From NCBI GenBank assembly GCA_012960225.1, contig DUBS01000035.1, positions 62,001 through 126,000 on the forward strand: a stretch of DNA of 64,000 bases, read 5' to 3'. The position numbers were made by a program, and so were the translations under genes. Shown here piece after piece: positions 45,748-54,603 of this stretch (its first letter is position 1; every line of letters begins with the position of its first letter). The notes below the pieces were generated by a model that ran no database searches, was not told the DNA's origin, and saw nothing but the letters and a program-made list of their open reading frames with translations. Source of the stretch: Gemmatimonadota bacterium (lineage in GTDB: Bacteria > Gemmatimonadota > Gemmatimonadetes > Longimicrobiales > Gaopeijiaceae).

Positions 45748-48201
45748 ATGTCAAACCAAGAGAGGGACAGCTATAACCCCTCCGCCGTTGAGGGGAAGTG
45801 GCAGCGCAACTGGGAGAAGCGCGGCACGAACTCCTTGACGTTGGAGCAGCTCAAGTCCGCCAAGGACCCATATTACCAACTCATGATGTTCCCATACCCC
45901 TCAGCTGAGGGGCTCCACGTGGGCAACATCTACGCATTTACGGGCGCAGACGTACATGGACGATTCCTGCGTATGCAGGGTCGGACCGTCTTCGAACCGA
46001 TGGGCTTTGATGCCTTCGGAATTCACTCCGAGAACTTCGCTTTGAAGATCGGTACACACCCGATGGACTTGATACCAGCAAATGTCGAGAACTTTACCCG
46101 ACAACTCAGGCGTATAGGTGGAATGTTTGACTGGAAACATTCTCTAGATACGACTGATCCATCCTACTACAGGTGGACCCAGTGGGTCTTCCTTAAACTC
46201 TTTGACGCCGGGCTTGCGGAACAAAAGAAAGCCCCTGTTAACTGGTGTCCCTCATGTATGACTGTGCTTGCGAATGAACAGGTTATCGCAGGCGCCTGCG
46301 AGCGCTGTACCACTCCGGTAGAACAACGAAAGATCAAGCAGTGGTTCTTTAAAATCACGGACTACGCACAACGCCTGCTCGACAACCTTGCCTTCATCAA
46401 TTGGTCAGAAACCACCTTGAAAGCCCAAAGTAACTGGATCGGGCGAAGCGAAGGTGCACGACTCAATTTTTCTGTTGTCCACCCGGATGGCCGTAACACG
46501 GGACACAACATTGAGGTCTACACGACTCGGCCAGATACAATTTTTGGCGCCACTTATATGGTTCTCTCTCCCGAGCACCCTCTGGTAGATAAAGTGACAG
46601 ATGGCGAGTACCTCCACTCAGTTTCCGAGTACAGGGAAGCAGCCAGGAAAAGTGATCTAGTCACACGGCAAAAAACCGACAAATCCAAGACTGGCGCTTT
46701 CACGGGAGGTTTCTGCGCAAACCCTGCAACCGGAAAACAAATCCCAATCTGGATTGCCGACTACGTTCTGATGGATTACGGAACCGGTGCGATTATGGCG
46801 GTGCCCGGTCATGATCAGCGGGATTTTGAATTTGCCACTGCTTTCGATCTTCCCATAAAGCGGGTCGTGGCAGGACCAACGGAGAGCGCAGACACACCAT
46901 TATCAGAAGCGTATATCGGCCCAGGTTGCCTTGTGAACTCTGGTGAGTTTGATGAAACGGACATTTCTGACTCCGTTAGAGTGCTCACCGAATGGGTAGA
47001 AGGGAACGGATGGGGCGAGGGCACAGTCAACTTCCGTCTGCACGATTGGTGTATCTCTCGACAGCGCTATTGGGGACCACCCATCCCTATCATCCACTGT
47101 GATAACTGTGGTTCCGTTCCGGTTCCTGAAGAGGATCTACCCGTAATTTTACCTCGGGTGGAGGATTTTAAACCGGATGATTCGGGCGTGAGCCCACTAG
47201 CTCGCGTCGAGGAATGGTATCAAACCACATGTCCTGAGTGCGGAGGAGAAGCACGACGAGAAACTGACGTATCCGATACTTTCCTGGATTCGGGATGGTA
47301 CTTCCTACGGTATCCGTCGACTGACTTTGAGGACACACCATTCGACCCTGAGATCACCAGACGCTGGCTACCAGTTGATGCGTATATCGGCGGAAATGAG
47401 CATGCAGTGCTCCACCTGCTGTACTCGCGCTTTCTTACAATGGTACTGAAAGATCTAGGCTATCTAGATTTTGAGGAGCCATATGAAGTCTTCCGTGCAC
47501 ATGGGCTAATCATCGCTGAGGGTACGAAAATGTCGAAGAGCCGGGGAAATGTGATTATCCCCGACCCGATTATTGAGGAATTTGGAGCTGACGCATTCCG
47601 GATTTATCTCATGTTTCTAGGACCATTTGAGGAAGGTGGCGACTACAGAACGGAAGGGATCCAGGGTCCCTATGGCTTCCTGCATCGACTTTGGGACACT
47701 GCGTTGAACGCAAACGAAGGCGCCCCTGATCCTAATGTGGAGCGGAAGGTACACCAGACAGTCAAGCAAGTGACCGAACAAATCCCAGAGCTCGGCTACA
47801 ACACATCGATAGCAGCGATAATGGAATGTTTAAACACAATCCGAGCTGGGGGACGGCAAGCCACTCGCACCGAAGTGGAACCGCTTATCACGATGATCGC
47901 TCCCTTCGCGCCGCACCTTGCAGAGGAACTCTGGGAACACTTCGGGCACAAAAAGAGCATCTTCGAGGGCTCTACTTGGCCCTCTTTCGATGAATCCAAG
48001 ATTATCGAGAGTCAGGTTAGTGTTGCAGTTCAAGTGAACGGCAAACTCAGAGGTACTATCAGCGTCCCCCAGGATGCTGCTGAAAATGATGTGATCATCG
48101 CAGCCCGTGAGGAGGAGAATGTGGGCCGTTATCTAGATGGTGTTGAAGAACGGAGAATCGTTCACGTTCCTGGACGTCTCGTGAACTTCGTCGTCGGATG
48201 A
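45748..48201 (+). CDS. leuS: leucyl-tRNA synthetase
   Basis: 817 residues, normal bacterial length. The class I HIGH-type signature reads YPSAEGLHVGNIY near residue 55. An editing domain (about 225-420) contains the Thr-rich VYTTRPDTIFGATY. The KMSKS loop is GTKMSKSRGN near residue 594. Several Cys pairs (CPSC, CERC, CDNC, CPEC) could bind zinc. No ribosome-binding site is apparent before the ATG, so the upstream hairpin or a short leader may matter. The stop overlaps the transketolase start by four bases. Confidence 0.97.
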   Translation: MSNQERDSYNPSAVEGKWQRNWEKRGTNSLTLEQLKSAKDPYYQLMMFPYPSAEGLHVGNIYAFTGADVHGRFLRMQGRTVFEPMGFDAFGIHSENFALKIGTHPMDLIPANVENFTRQLRRIGGMFDWKHSLDTTDPSYYRWTQWVFLKLFDAGLAEQKKAPVNWCPSCMTVLANEQVIAGACERCTTPVEQRKIKQWFFKITDYAQRLLDNLAFINWSETTLKAQSNWIGRSEGARLNFSVVHPDGRNTGHNIEVYTTRPDTIFGATYMVLSPEHPLVDKVTDGEYLHSVSEYREAARKSDLVTRQKTDKSKTGAFTGGFCANPATGKQIPIWIADYVLMDYGTGAIMAVPGHDQRDFEFATAFDLPIKRVVAGPTESADTPLSEAYIGPGCLVNSGEFDETDISDSVRVLTEWVEGNGWGEGTVNFRLHDWCISRQRYWGPPIPIIHCDNCGSVPVPEEDLPVILPRVEDFKPDDSGVSPLARVEEWYQTTCPECGGEARRETDVSDTFLDSGWYFLRYPSTDFEDTPFDPEITRRWLPVDAYIGGNEHAVLHLLYSRFLTMVLKDLGYLDFEEPYEVFRAHGLIIAEGTKMSKSRGNVIIPDPIIEEFGADAFRIYLMFLGPFEEGGDYRTEGIQGPYGFLHRLWDTALNANEGAPDPNVERKVHQTVKQVTEQIPELGYNTSIAAIMECLNTIRAGGRQATRTEVEPLITMIAPFAPHLAEELWEHFGHKKSIFEGSTWPSFDESKIIESQVSVAVQVNGKLRGTISVPQDAAENDVIIAAREEENVGRYLDGVEERRIVHVPGRLVNFVVG

Positions 48202-50204
48202 CGAACATCAAACAGCAGGCGGTAGATGCAATCCGCATCCTGTCTATGGATGCGGTTCAGCAAGCCAACTCGGGACACCCTGGGACCCCGATGGCGCTTG
48301 CACCTGTTGGTTACGTGCTATTCCATAAGCATCTGCGTCACAACCCATCTGACCCGCTTTGGCTTGATCGAGACCGTTTCGTGCTATCCATCGGCCATGC
48401 TTCGATGCTTATCTATTCGCTTTTGCACCTGAGTGGCTACGACTTGTCTGAGGAAGACATCCGCAACTTCCGGCAATGGGGGTCACCAACAGCTGGTCAC
48501 CCAGAGTACGGCCACGCTCCTGGGATCGAAACGACAACAGGCCCACTGGGGCAAGGTGTCGCCAATTCTGTCGGTCTGGCACTCGCGGAACGCTGGCTAG
48601 CGAAGCGCTACAACCGGCCTGGACATGAAGTTGTAGACCATTTCACCTACGCGCTCTGCTCAGATGGTGACATGATGGAGGGTGTGTCCCATGAAGCGGC
48701 CGCAATCGCAGGCCACCAGAAACTTGGTAAACTGACCTGGATCTTTGATGACAACCGAATAACAATTGATGGTGGTACTGAGTTATCGAGTTCGACCAAC
48801 CAAGCAAAACGATTCGAGGCTTATGGCTGGCATGTAACGCACGTGTCCGATGGGAATGACCTAGAGGAAATAGACCGCGCTATCATCGAGGCAAAACGAG
48901 AATCGGAGAGGCCCAGCCTGATCGTATTAAGAACCACGATCGGATATGGGAGTCCAGGTAAGGCAGGAACATCAGCAGCCCATGGCGCCCCACTAGGGCA
49001 AGACGAAATCATAAAAACAAAGGAGAACCTGGGATACCCCTCATTAGAACCATTCCACGTGGAGAATAGTGTGCGTGAGCACTGGGCTGCATGTGCAGAG
49101 AATGGCCGAAAACTTCAGGAAGACTGGCAGGAGCGTTTTTCGTTATACCAGGAACAAGCACCTGATTTCGCAAGTGAATTCTTGCAGGTTATGTCGGGGA
49201 AGCTTCCGGAGGATTGGGATGAAGATATCCCCAACCTTACGGCAGCCGAAAATGAGGATGCTACAAGAGGGTGGTCCGGGAAGGTTCTCCAAGGTGTGGC
49301 AAGCCGGATACCAAATCTAATTGGAGGCTCAGCTGACCTCGCAGGATCAAACAAGACCACCATCAATGGCGCAGACAACTTGCTCTCGTCCAGTCCTGGA
49401 GGCCGTAACATCCATTACGGGATCCGCGAACACGCGATGGCCTCAATCATGAACGGGATGGCACTACATGGTGGCATACGCCCGTTTGGAGGGACATTCC
49501 TTATTTTCTCGGACTATATGAGACCTGCAATCCGGCTCGCGGCACTCATGGGACAGTCCGTCATATACGTCTTCACACATGACTCGATCGGTCTTGGAGA
49601 GGATGGCCCCACGCATCAACCGGTAGAGCAACTAGCAGCTCTTCGGGCAGTGCCTAATCTTTGCGATCTTAGGCCTGGGGATGCTGCCGAAACTGAGATC
49701 GCATGGCGAGTTGCCATAGAACGCACAGAGGGCCCAAGCTTTCTGGCACTAACACGGCAGAAAGTTGTTCTTCTTGACCGCCGCGGGATTTTGGCGGGAG
49801 CCGAAGGTCTTCGCCGTGGGGGCTATGTACTTGCAGAGGCAGCAAGCGGAACTCCTGAGGTGATCCTCATCGCGAGCGGATCGGAGCTTGGAGTCGCACT
49901 CGAGGCGCGAAAACGACTAGAGGCTGAGGGCACTCCGACTAGAGTTGTCAGCCTACCGAGCTGGTACTTATTCGGTCGACAGGAGAAAGACTACCGTGAT
50001 AGCGTGCTGCCGCCGGAAATCTCTAATAAAGTTTCAGTAGAAGCTGCGAGTACCTTCGGATGGACACGCTGGGTAGGAGCATCGGGGTCCTCCCTTGGCC
50101 TAGACCATTTCGGTGCCTCAGCACCCTCCGATATTCTCTTTGAGAAATTCGGCTTCACAGTTGAAGATGTCGTGAAGGCGGCAAGGAATATGGCAACGCT
50201 CTAG
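48198..50204 (+). CDS. tkt: transketolase
   Basis: 668 residues, the standard length. The ThDP and metal site is CSDGDMMEGVSHEAA with the later Asn in IFDDNRITID, and the Glu of the pyrimidine region is in RNIHYGIREHAM. Substrate-phosphate and catalytic His positions are seen in NSGHPGTPM, TTGPLGQG and HDSIGLGEDGPTHQP. It moves two-carbon units in the pentose-phosphate pathway. Coupling to leuS by a four-base overlap suggests co-regulation with translation. Confidence 0.97.
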   Translation: MTNIKQQAVDAIRILSMDAVQQANSGHPGTPMALAPVGYVLFHKHLRHNPSDPLWLDRDRFVLSIGHASMLIYSLLHLSGYDLSEEDIRNFRQWGSPTAGHPEYGHAPGIETTTGPLGQGVANSVGLALAERWLAKRYNRPGHEVVDHFTYALCSDGDMMEGVSHEAAAIAGHQKLGKLTWIFDDNRITIDGGTELSSSTNQAKRFEAYGWHVTHVSDGNDLEEIDRAIIEAKRESERPSLIVLRTTIGYGSPGKAGTSAAHGAPLGQDEIIKTKENLGYPSLEPFHVENSVREHWAACAENGRKLQEDWQERFSLYQEQAPDFASEFLQVMSGKLPEDWDEDIPNLTAAENEDATRGWSGKVLQGVASRIPNLIGGSADLAGSNKTTINGADNLLSSSPGGRNIHYGIREHAMASIMNGMALHGGIRPFGGTFLIFSDYMRPAIRLAALMGQSVIYVFTHDSIGLGEDGPTHQPVEQLAALRAVPNLCDLRPGDAAETEIAWRVAIERTEGPSFLALTRQKVVLLDRRGILAGAEGLRRGGYVLAEAASGTPEVILIASGSELGVALEARKRLEAEGTPTRVVSLPSWYLFGRQEKDYRDSVLPPEISNKVSVEAASTFGWTRWVGASGSSLGLDHFGASAPSDILFEKFGFTVEDVVKAARNMATL

Positions 50205-50292
50205 CTGCTAATAATTAAGAAGCCTGTGAGTCAATGGAGAGATAACCGCCATCGGCAGTAAAGTAGAACCACCCCAAGAACTACTCTCTGTG

Positions 50293-50379
50293 ATGAAACG
50301 AAAAAAACTCTTTTCAGAGATTAAGCCGACTTTCCAAGAGCTCGAAGCTCTTCTGGATAAAACAATCTTAGATGACTGA
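50293..50379 (+). CDS. possible 28-residue peptide overlapping the thrB start
   Basis: A short reading frame starting ATG (GTG one codon before) gives a basic start MKRKKLFSEIKP followed by an acidic helical end, and its TGA lies just past the thrB ATG at 50372. It could couple thrB translation or act as a leader peptide. No Shine-Dalgarno sequence precedes it and there is no run of Thr, Ile or Met codons as in attenuators, so chance is equally likely. Confidence 0.15.
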   Translation: MKRKKLFSEIKPTFQELEALLDKTILDD

Positions 50380-51292
50380 AAGACTGAGAGCTGCGGCCGT
50401 AAGGCTACCGTCCTCCACATCCAACCTCGGTAGTGGATATGACACGCTCGGTCTCGCACTCGATCGGTACTTGGTGGCCAGTTTTGAGCCTGGAGGCAAT
50501 GCACTTGAATGTGTATGGGATGGCGCTCTGGCAAATCTAGAGGTGAACGATAGTGACAACCTCCTTGTAGGCGCCTTCACGCGAATTCTCAATCAAGAGG
50601 GATCGATTCCGTGCGGAGTCCTAAGGGCAACATCCGACATTCCTATTTCAAGAGGACTTGGTTCTTCCGCGGCTGCTGTCCTCGCGGGTTACGACCTCGC
50701 CCGAGCTGTCCTCAATGAACCTCGGGATGACGAGGGAGCGTTCGTGGAAGCACACCGCCAGGATGGACACGGTGAAAATGCTGCTGCGTGCCTACATGGC
50801 GGCCTTTGCGCTGTGGTTCATTATCTGAACAACCCAGTCATAGTCCCACTCAACCTTTCTTCCAGAGTTGGCTTTGCCTATGCAGCACCGTTAGAGGGGG
50901 TCTCGACAAGAAAAGCGCGCCGCGTACTCCCAAAAGAAGTCGGACATGACGTTGCGGTCCGCTCGCTCGGCCGTGCAACCGCTCTTGTCCAAGGATTCGC
51001 ACTGGGGGATCCGGAGTTAATACGGATCGGGGTGGAAGATGAGTTGCATGTCCCCTACCGCCTGCCCTTAATCGATAGTGCAGAAGAGGCAATAGCCGCT
51101 GGTTACGAAGCCGGAGCCTGGGCGGTCACTATCTCTGGGGCCGGCTCTGGAATAATTGCTATGTGTGACCTAGAGAATACGGAAGCCATCAGCGATGCCA
51201 TGTGCATAGTGCTCTCTCGTGCGGTTGGAGAAAGCAACTGCTTAGGCTTCTCGGCAGCACCCGATCATGAAGGCCTCACACGTCTCTCCTAG
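50372..51292 (+). CDS. thrB: homoserine kinase
   Basis: 306 residues of the GHMP kinase family. The start RAAAVRLPSSTSNLGSGYDTLGLAL is the thrB-type N-terminus. The ATP loop is PISRGLGSSAAAVLAG near residue 92, and a C-terminal VTISGAGSGIIAM matches motif 3. It phosphorylates homoserine in threonine synthesis. thrA and thrC are not in the window, so the pathway is scattered. The gene converges on the membrane-protein gene at 51276, overlapping its 3' end by 17 bases. Confidence 0.95.
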   Translation: MTERLRAAAVRLPSSTSNLGSGYDTLGLALDRYLVASFEPGGNALECVWDGALANLEVNDSDNLLVGAFTRILNQEGSIPCGVLRATSDIPISRGLGSSAAAVLAGYDLARAVLNEPRDDEGAFVEAHRQDGHGENAAACLHGGLCAVVHYLNNPVIVPLNLSSRVGFAYAAPLEGVSTRKARRVLPKEVGHDVAVRSLGRATALVQGFALGDPELIRIGVEDELHVPYRLPLIDSAEEAIAAGYEAGAWAVTISGAGSGIIAMCDLENTEAISDAMCIVLSRAVGESNCLGFSAAPDHEGLTRLS

Positions 51293-52607
51293 GCACCGCC
51301 TTCAAAGACTCACGCAGTACGCTTGCACACCCAGGGACAAGATAGACGGTGCTTAATAGACGGCCTCCCAAGAAAGCCGTGAAGGCCGCGGTCGCTCCCA
51401 CAACTTCAAAGCCAAATCCTAAAGTAAGGAAGAGGACTGCAACCGTAGTCACTTCAATCACACTTGCCCAAGTGATGTGCTGGGTTCTTCGGCCTTCGAC
51501 AAGGATCGCCCTCTGAAATGAAAGTAAGACCGAGAGGAAGGGTAGGGGCACTATGATTCGCGCAGGAATCAAAGCGAAACTGGTCAGTTCAGACGTCAGG
51601 CCCGACAAGACCGTAAACCACAACTGAAAGAGCGGAGTGAAGGCGACTAAGGCTAACCCTGCTGTTGTAACGGCGCCGAGTGTGAAGCAGAAGCGCCTTA
51701 ACTCTCTATAGTGTTCAAACCGCTCACCGATTAGAGCAATCGCTGCGTCTTGGTAGGCAAACCCCACCGACCTAAAGAAGAACGATAGTGAATGCACCAC
51801 AGGGTAAACCGCTAAAGATTCAACCGGAGAAACGCTCCGACCCATGAAAAACGTTAAGAGCGGTTGAATTGTAAGTCCGATCAAAGAGGTAAGGGCGAGT
51901 GGCAGGTAGAATGTCGCGATCGCTCGATATGTCACCGTACGACCTGTGTACGCAGACTTCCCTTCTTCGGCCAGTAAGTCTCGGACTGTTTCTGCAGCCA
52001 TAAAGCGCGCTGCGATCGCTTCTACTGTGACACCGGTTCCCAACGCCAGCCCTCCAACCCACGCCCCAGGTATGTCGAGTAACAGATATCCTAGTAATGC
52101 AGCAACTGTCATCGCGAGAAACCGAATTAGGGTGCCCATAGCAACCAAACGTGTTTTTCCCGCACGGATTAGCACGCCCTGTAAAAAACGGCGGTACCCA
52201 ATCGCACTAGGCCAGGGGAGGAAAAACCACAACGCTCCATAAGTGAGGTCCGCTATCTCGGAAGGGAGCTGAAGTAGCGTTTCAGTGAGCCACCGATAGA
52301 CACCTGGTACGAGAACTATCAGTAAAAGGAGCGTCGTTGCAAGAATCAGCCCTCGCGAGAAATTCCGCAGCTTGAGATAGCTGATCCGATCCTTAACAAG
52401 AGAGGTCGCCGCGCTCATGAGCATGATCACTGGCGCCTCGATCAGAATAGCAAGAGCGAAGGCGACACCGTAGGCACCGAGATTGAATTCCGGACCTGGC
52501 ATGCGAGCGATCATCGCTGCCAGAAATGGCCCCTCGGCAGCCATCATGACCCATGTGGCCGCAAGTGGAGCCCAAAAAAGAGCTATCGTGCGCTGAGTAT
52601 GGCGCAA
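51276..52607 (-). CDS. multi-pass membrane protein, MATE/ANKH-like
   Basis: 443 residues from TTG (52607), without an obvious ribosome-binding site, so the start is uncertain. About twelve hydrophobic segments are arranged as two similar halves, each beginning with a longer polar loop, the pattern of the MATE/MOP flippase superfamily. Segments such as LTSLIGLTIQPLLTFFMGR and AVYPVVHSLSFFF recall the ANKH-like branch. This is recognition by overall pattern, not by a decisive motif. Likely role: export or flipping of a small molecule or lipid. The gene stands alone on the minus strand. Confidence 0.75.
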   Translation of the reverse strand: MRHTQRTIALFWAPLAATWVMMAAEGPFLAAMIARMPGPEFNLGAYGVAFALAILIEAPVIMLMSAATSLVKDRISYLKLRNFSRGLILATTLLLLIVLVPGVYRWLTETLLQLPSEIADLTYGALWFFLPWPSAIGYRRFLQGVLIRAGKTRLVAMGTLIRFLAMTVAALLGYLLLDIPGAWVGGLALGTGVTVEAIAARFMAAETVRDLLAEEGKSAYTGRTVTYRAIATFYLPLALTSLIGLTIQPLLTFFMGRSVSPVESLAVYPVVHSLSFFFRSVGFAYQDAAIALIGERFEHYRELRRFCFTLGAVTTAGLALVAFTPLFQLWFTVLSGLTSELTSFALIPARIIVPLPFLSVLLSFQRAILVEGRRTQHITWASVIEVTTVAVLFLTLGFGFEVVGATAAFTAFLGGRLLSTVYLVPGCASVLRESLKAVPRRDV

Positions 52608-52724
52608 GTGATTGTATCGTCGGAAGGGTCACGGATGCAGCAGCAGCAGTTGCTGCTTGAGCCCTGGAGCTTAACGGAAAGCCAGATTACGAGAAGCGGA
52701 GTGCCCCTAGGGGTGCAGAAATCC

Positions 52725-53765
52725 TCAATGGGGAGTACTGCTCACATGCTCTCTTAGGAGATCCCGCCCGAAGTCCCCATTAAACTCACGCCATACCGAA
52801 TGGATGTGGTTCGCATTGTTTTGTGTGTTGTCATACTCGATCAGGAATGTTGGGCCCTGCACTCTATAGTAGTGCTGTTCACCTCGTTCAACTCCCCCGG
52901 CCCACGCAAATGCGATCTTGTCTATTCCCGCGTCATACAGCTTCTCTAAACGATAATCAGCAATTCCTTCAGCCATTACAGACGTATAGGCGGTAATCAG
53001 ATCCATCAAAAGCAAGCGCTGTTCTTCAGAAAGCATTGTGGCCCCAATACCCACAGGAGTAAGAGGGTCAATCTCTAGTTCTGCGCCTGTGACGATATCC
53101 CTCGGTGCCACGTCACTAATAATCGCCATTTCGCGCTGTCCCGCGTCCAATGCTTGAAGCAGGGTTCTCGCTACATCTTCCTTATCCGCCAGAGCACGCA
53201 ATCCCTTATCCGGGCCGTCTAGAACTTCTGCTGGGTTTGCACCTAGAAATGCCGGAGAACTTGCAATCACAGCTCCTCCAACAATCGTGAAGTGCAATGA
53301 GACATGGTGTCCCTCAAAACGCCACCCCCAACTGGTGTCCGCTGAAGGTGTTCCGAAAACACTGAGCACATATTCCTCTGAATCACGAGCAAAGCGACCA
53401 CCGCCCTCAAGCGCCTGGAGTACGTCCTCCAACTCCATAATTTGGATAGTGGTCATATAACCACTCTGGCTTAGAGCGGACCTAATCAGATCATGCGCTC
53501 GACCGCTCTGTTCGGGGTCCAACTCCTTGAGACCTACACCCGCTCGTGGAAACATCTCTGGGGGGATAAAGTGCCAGCGGTGCCGTTCCGCATCTTCAAA
53601 TTCGAATAGCGTCCTTTCTCTTTGTTCTTCGGACAGTATCGAGATAAAGTCGTTGGCCGCACCCAACATCTCATCGGTACTAGAACTACAGCTTGCAGAT
53701 ATAAGGACCACTGAAGCCATGACCCCGGGCATTAGCAGGGAACGAACAAATTCTGACTTCTTCAT
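52725..53765 (-). CDS. DUF3500-domain lipoprotein
   Basis: 346 residues from ATG at 53765, chosen for the AAGGAGAAGGAT ribosome-binding sequence; an earlier ATG at 53801 has no such signal. The N-terminal signal ends ISASC, a lipobox. DUF3500 features are the acidic start FISILSEEQRERTLFEF, WHFIPPEMFPRAGVGLKEL, a central SWGWRFEGHHVSLHFTIV and the C-terminal FAWAGGVERGEQHYYRVQGPTFLIEYD. The family has no established reaction, but His-rich central strands suggest a metal site. It is followed 85 bp upstream on the same strand by an SGNH hydrolase gene. Confidence 0.9.
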   Translation of the reverse strand: MKKSEFVRSLLMPGVMASVVLISASCSSSTDEMLGAANDFISILSEEQRERTLFEFEDAERHRWHFIPPEMFPRAGVGLKELDPEQSGRAHDLIRSALSQSGYMTTIQIMELEDVLQALEGGGRFARDSEEYVLSVFGTPSADTSWGWRFEGHHVSLHFTIVGGAVIASSPAFLGANPAEVLDGPDKGLRALADKEDVARTLLQALDAGQREMAIISDVAPRDIVTGAELEIDPLTPVGIGATMLSEEQRLLLMDLITAYTSVMAEGIADYRLEKLYDAGIDKIAFAWAGGVERGEQHYYRVQGPTFLIEYDNTQNNANHIHSVWREFNGDFGRDLLREHVSSTPH

Positions 53766-53850
53766 ATCCTTCTCCTTACCACAAGCGTCCGATTTTCCCA
53801 ATTGCGCACGTAAATAGCGCTTACCGCGCCTCGCAATCCGGCGCGTAAAT

Positions 53851-54564
53851 CTAGTGGATTGAATGCATAAGCTTCCCTAGTACATCAGTCCATATATCGT
53901 ATCCCGCTGACGTCATATGGAGCCCATCCTGGACAAAGAGTTCCGGCATAGGCTTGCCATCCTCGTCCAACATCGGCGTAGCGACATCAGCATAGTGCAA
54001 ATTGGAATGCAAGCCTGAAAACGATTGCACCTGCTCGTTGAGCTCTTTCATTTGTGTCCACAGGGACCAACGCTGGATGCTCGGCTTAACCGCAACGAAA
54101 ACAATCTCAGTCTCTGGAAGTTGCTCTGACACAGTCTCTACAAACTCCTGATAATCCTCAAAGACCTGCGTCACACTCTTGCCAGCCCCGAGGTCGTTGT
54201 CACCAGCGTAAAAGATGACGGCGGCCGGCGCATACTTTAGAACGGTCTCCTCAACATAGTGATTAACATCAGAAACGTGTGATCCACCGAAGCCACGATT
54301 GATTAGCGGTACACTAGGGAAACGTTCCGCGCTATTCCACATAACGATGCTCGAACTCCCAACGAAGAGTGTTGCTTTGGTGGGATGGCTATTTCTTGTA
54401 TCCCAAGCCTCGAACCTAGAGATTTGTTGTTCAAAACGTTCGGGGGCAGGGTCGCTCTGCTGCGCTTCAGTTAGGGACGGTACAATAAGCCCGAAGGAGC
54501 ATAGTGCGAACACGGTGTAAGCCCGGTCTCTCAAGGGGAACCGGAGAAATTCTAACCTTTTCAT
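53851..54564 (-). CDS. secreted SGNH/GDSL-type hydrolase
   Basis: 237 residues with a Sec-type signal (hydrophobic residues ~15-34). The four blocks of SGNH hydrolases are visible: block I LFVGSSSIVMW with the nucleophile Ser, block II in INRGFGGSHVSD with its Gly, block III FYAGDNDLGAG with the Asn, and block V DGLHMTSAGYDIW with the Asp-His pair. Members deacetylate carbohydrates or hydrolyse esters. AGGAGGGTGAC precedes the ATG by a few bases, a strong ribosome-binding site. The substrate is unknown; a polysaccharide ester is likely given the neighbourhood. Confidence 0.92.
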   Translation of the reverse strand: MKRLEFLRFPLRDRAYTVFALCSFGLIVPSLTEAQQSDPAPERFEQQISRFEAWDTRNSHPTKATLFVGSSSIVMWNSAERFPSVPLINRGFGGSHVSDVNHYVEETVLKYAPAAVIFYAGDNDLGAGKSVTQVFEDYQEFVETVSEQLPETEIVFVAVKPSIQRWSLWTQMKELNEQVQSFSGLHSNLHYADVATPMLDEDGKPMPELFVQDGLHMTSAGYDIWTDVLGKLMHSIH

Positions 54565-54603
54565 GTCACCCTCCTAACAGGATGCACCGCTACTAGCACA
54601 TGT

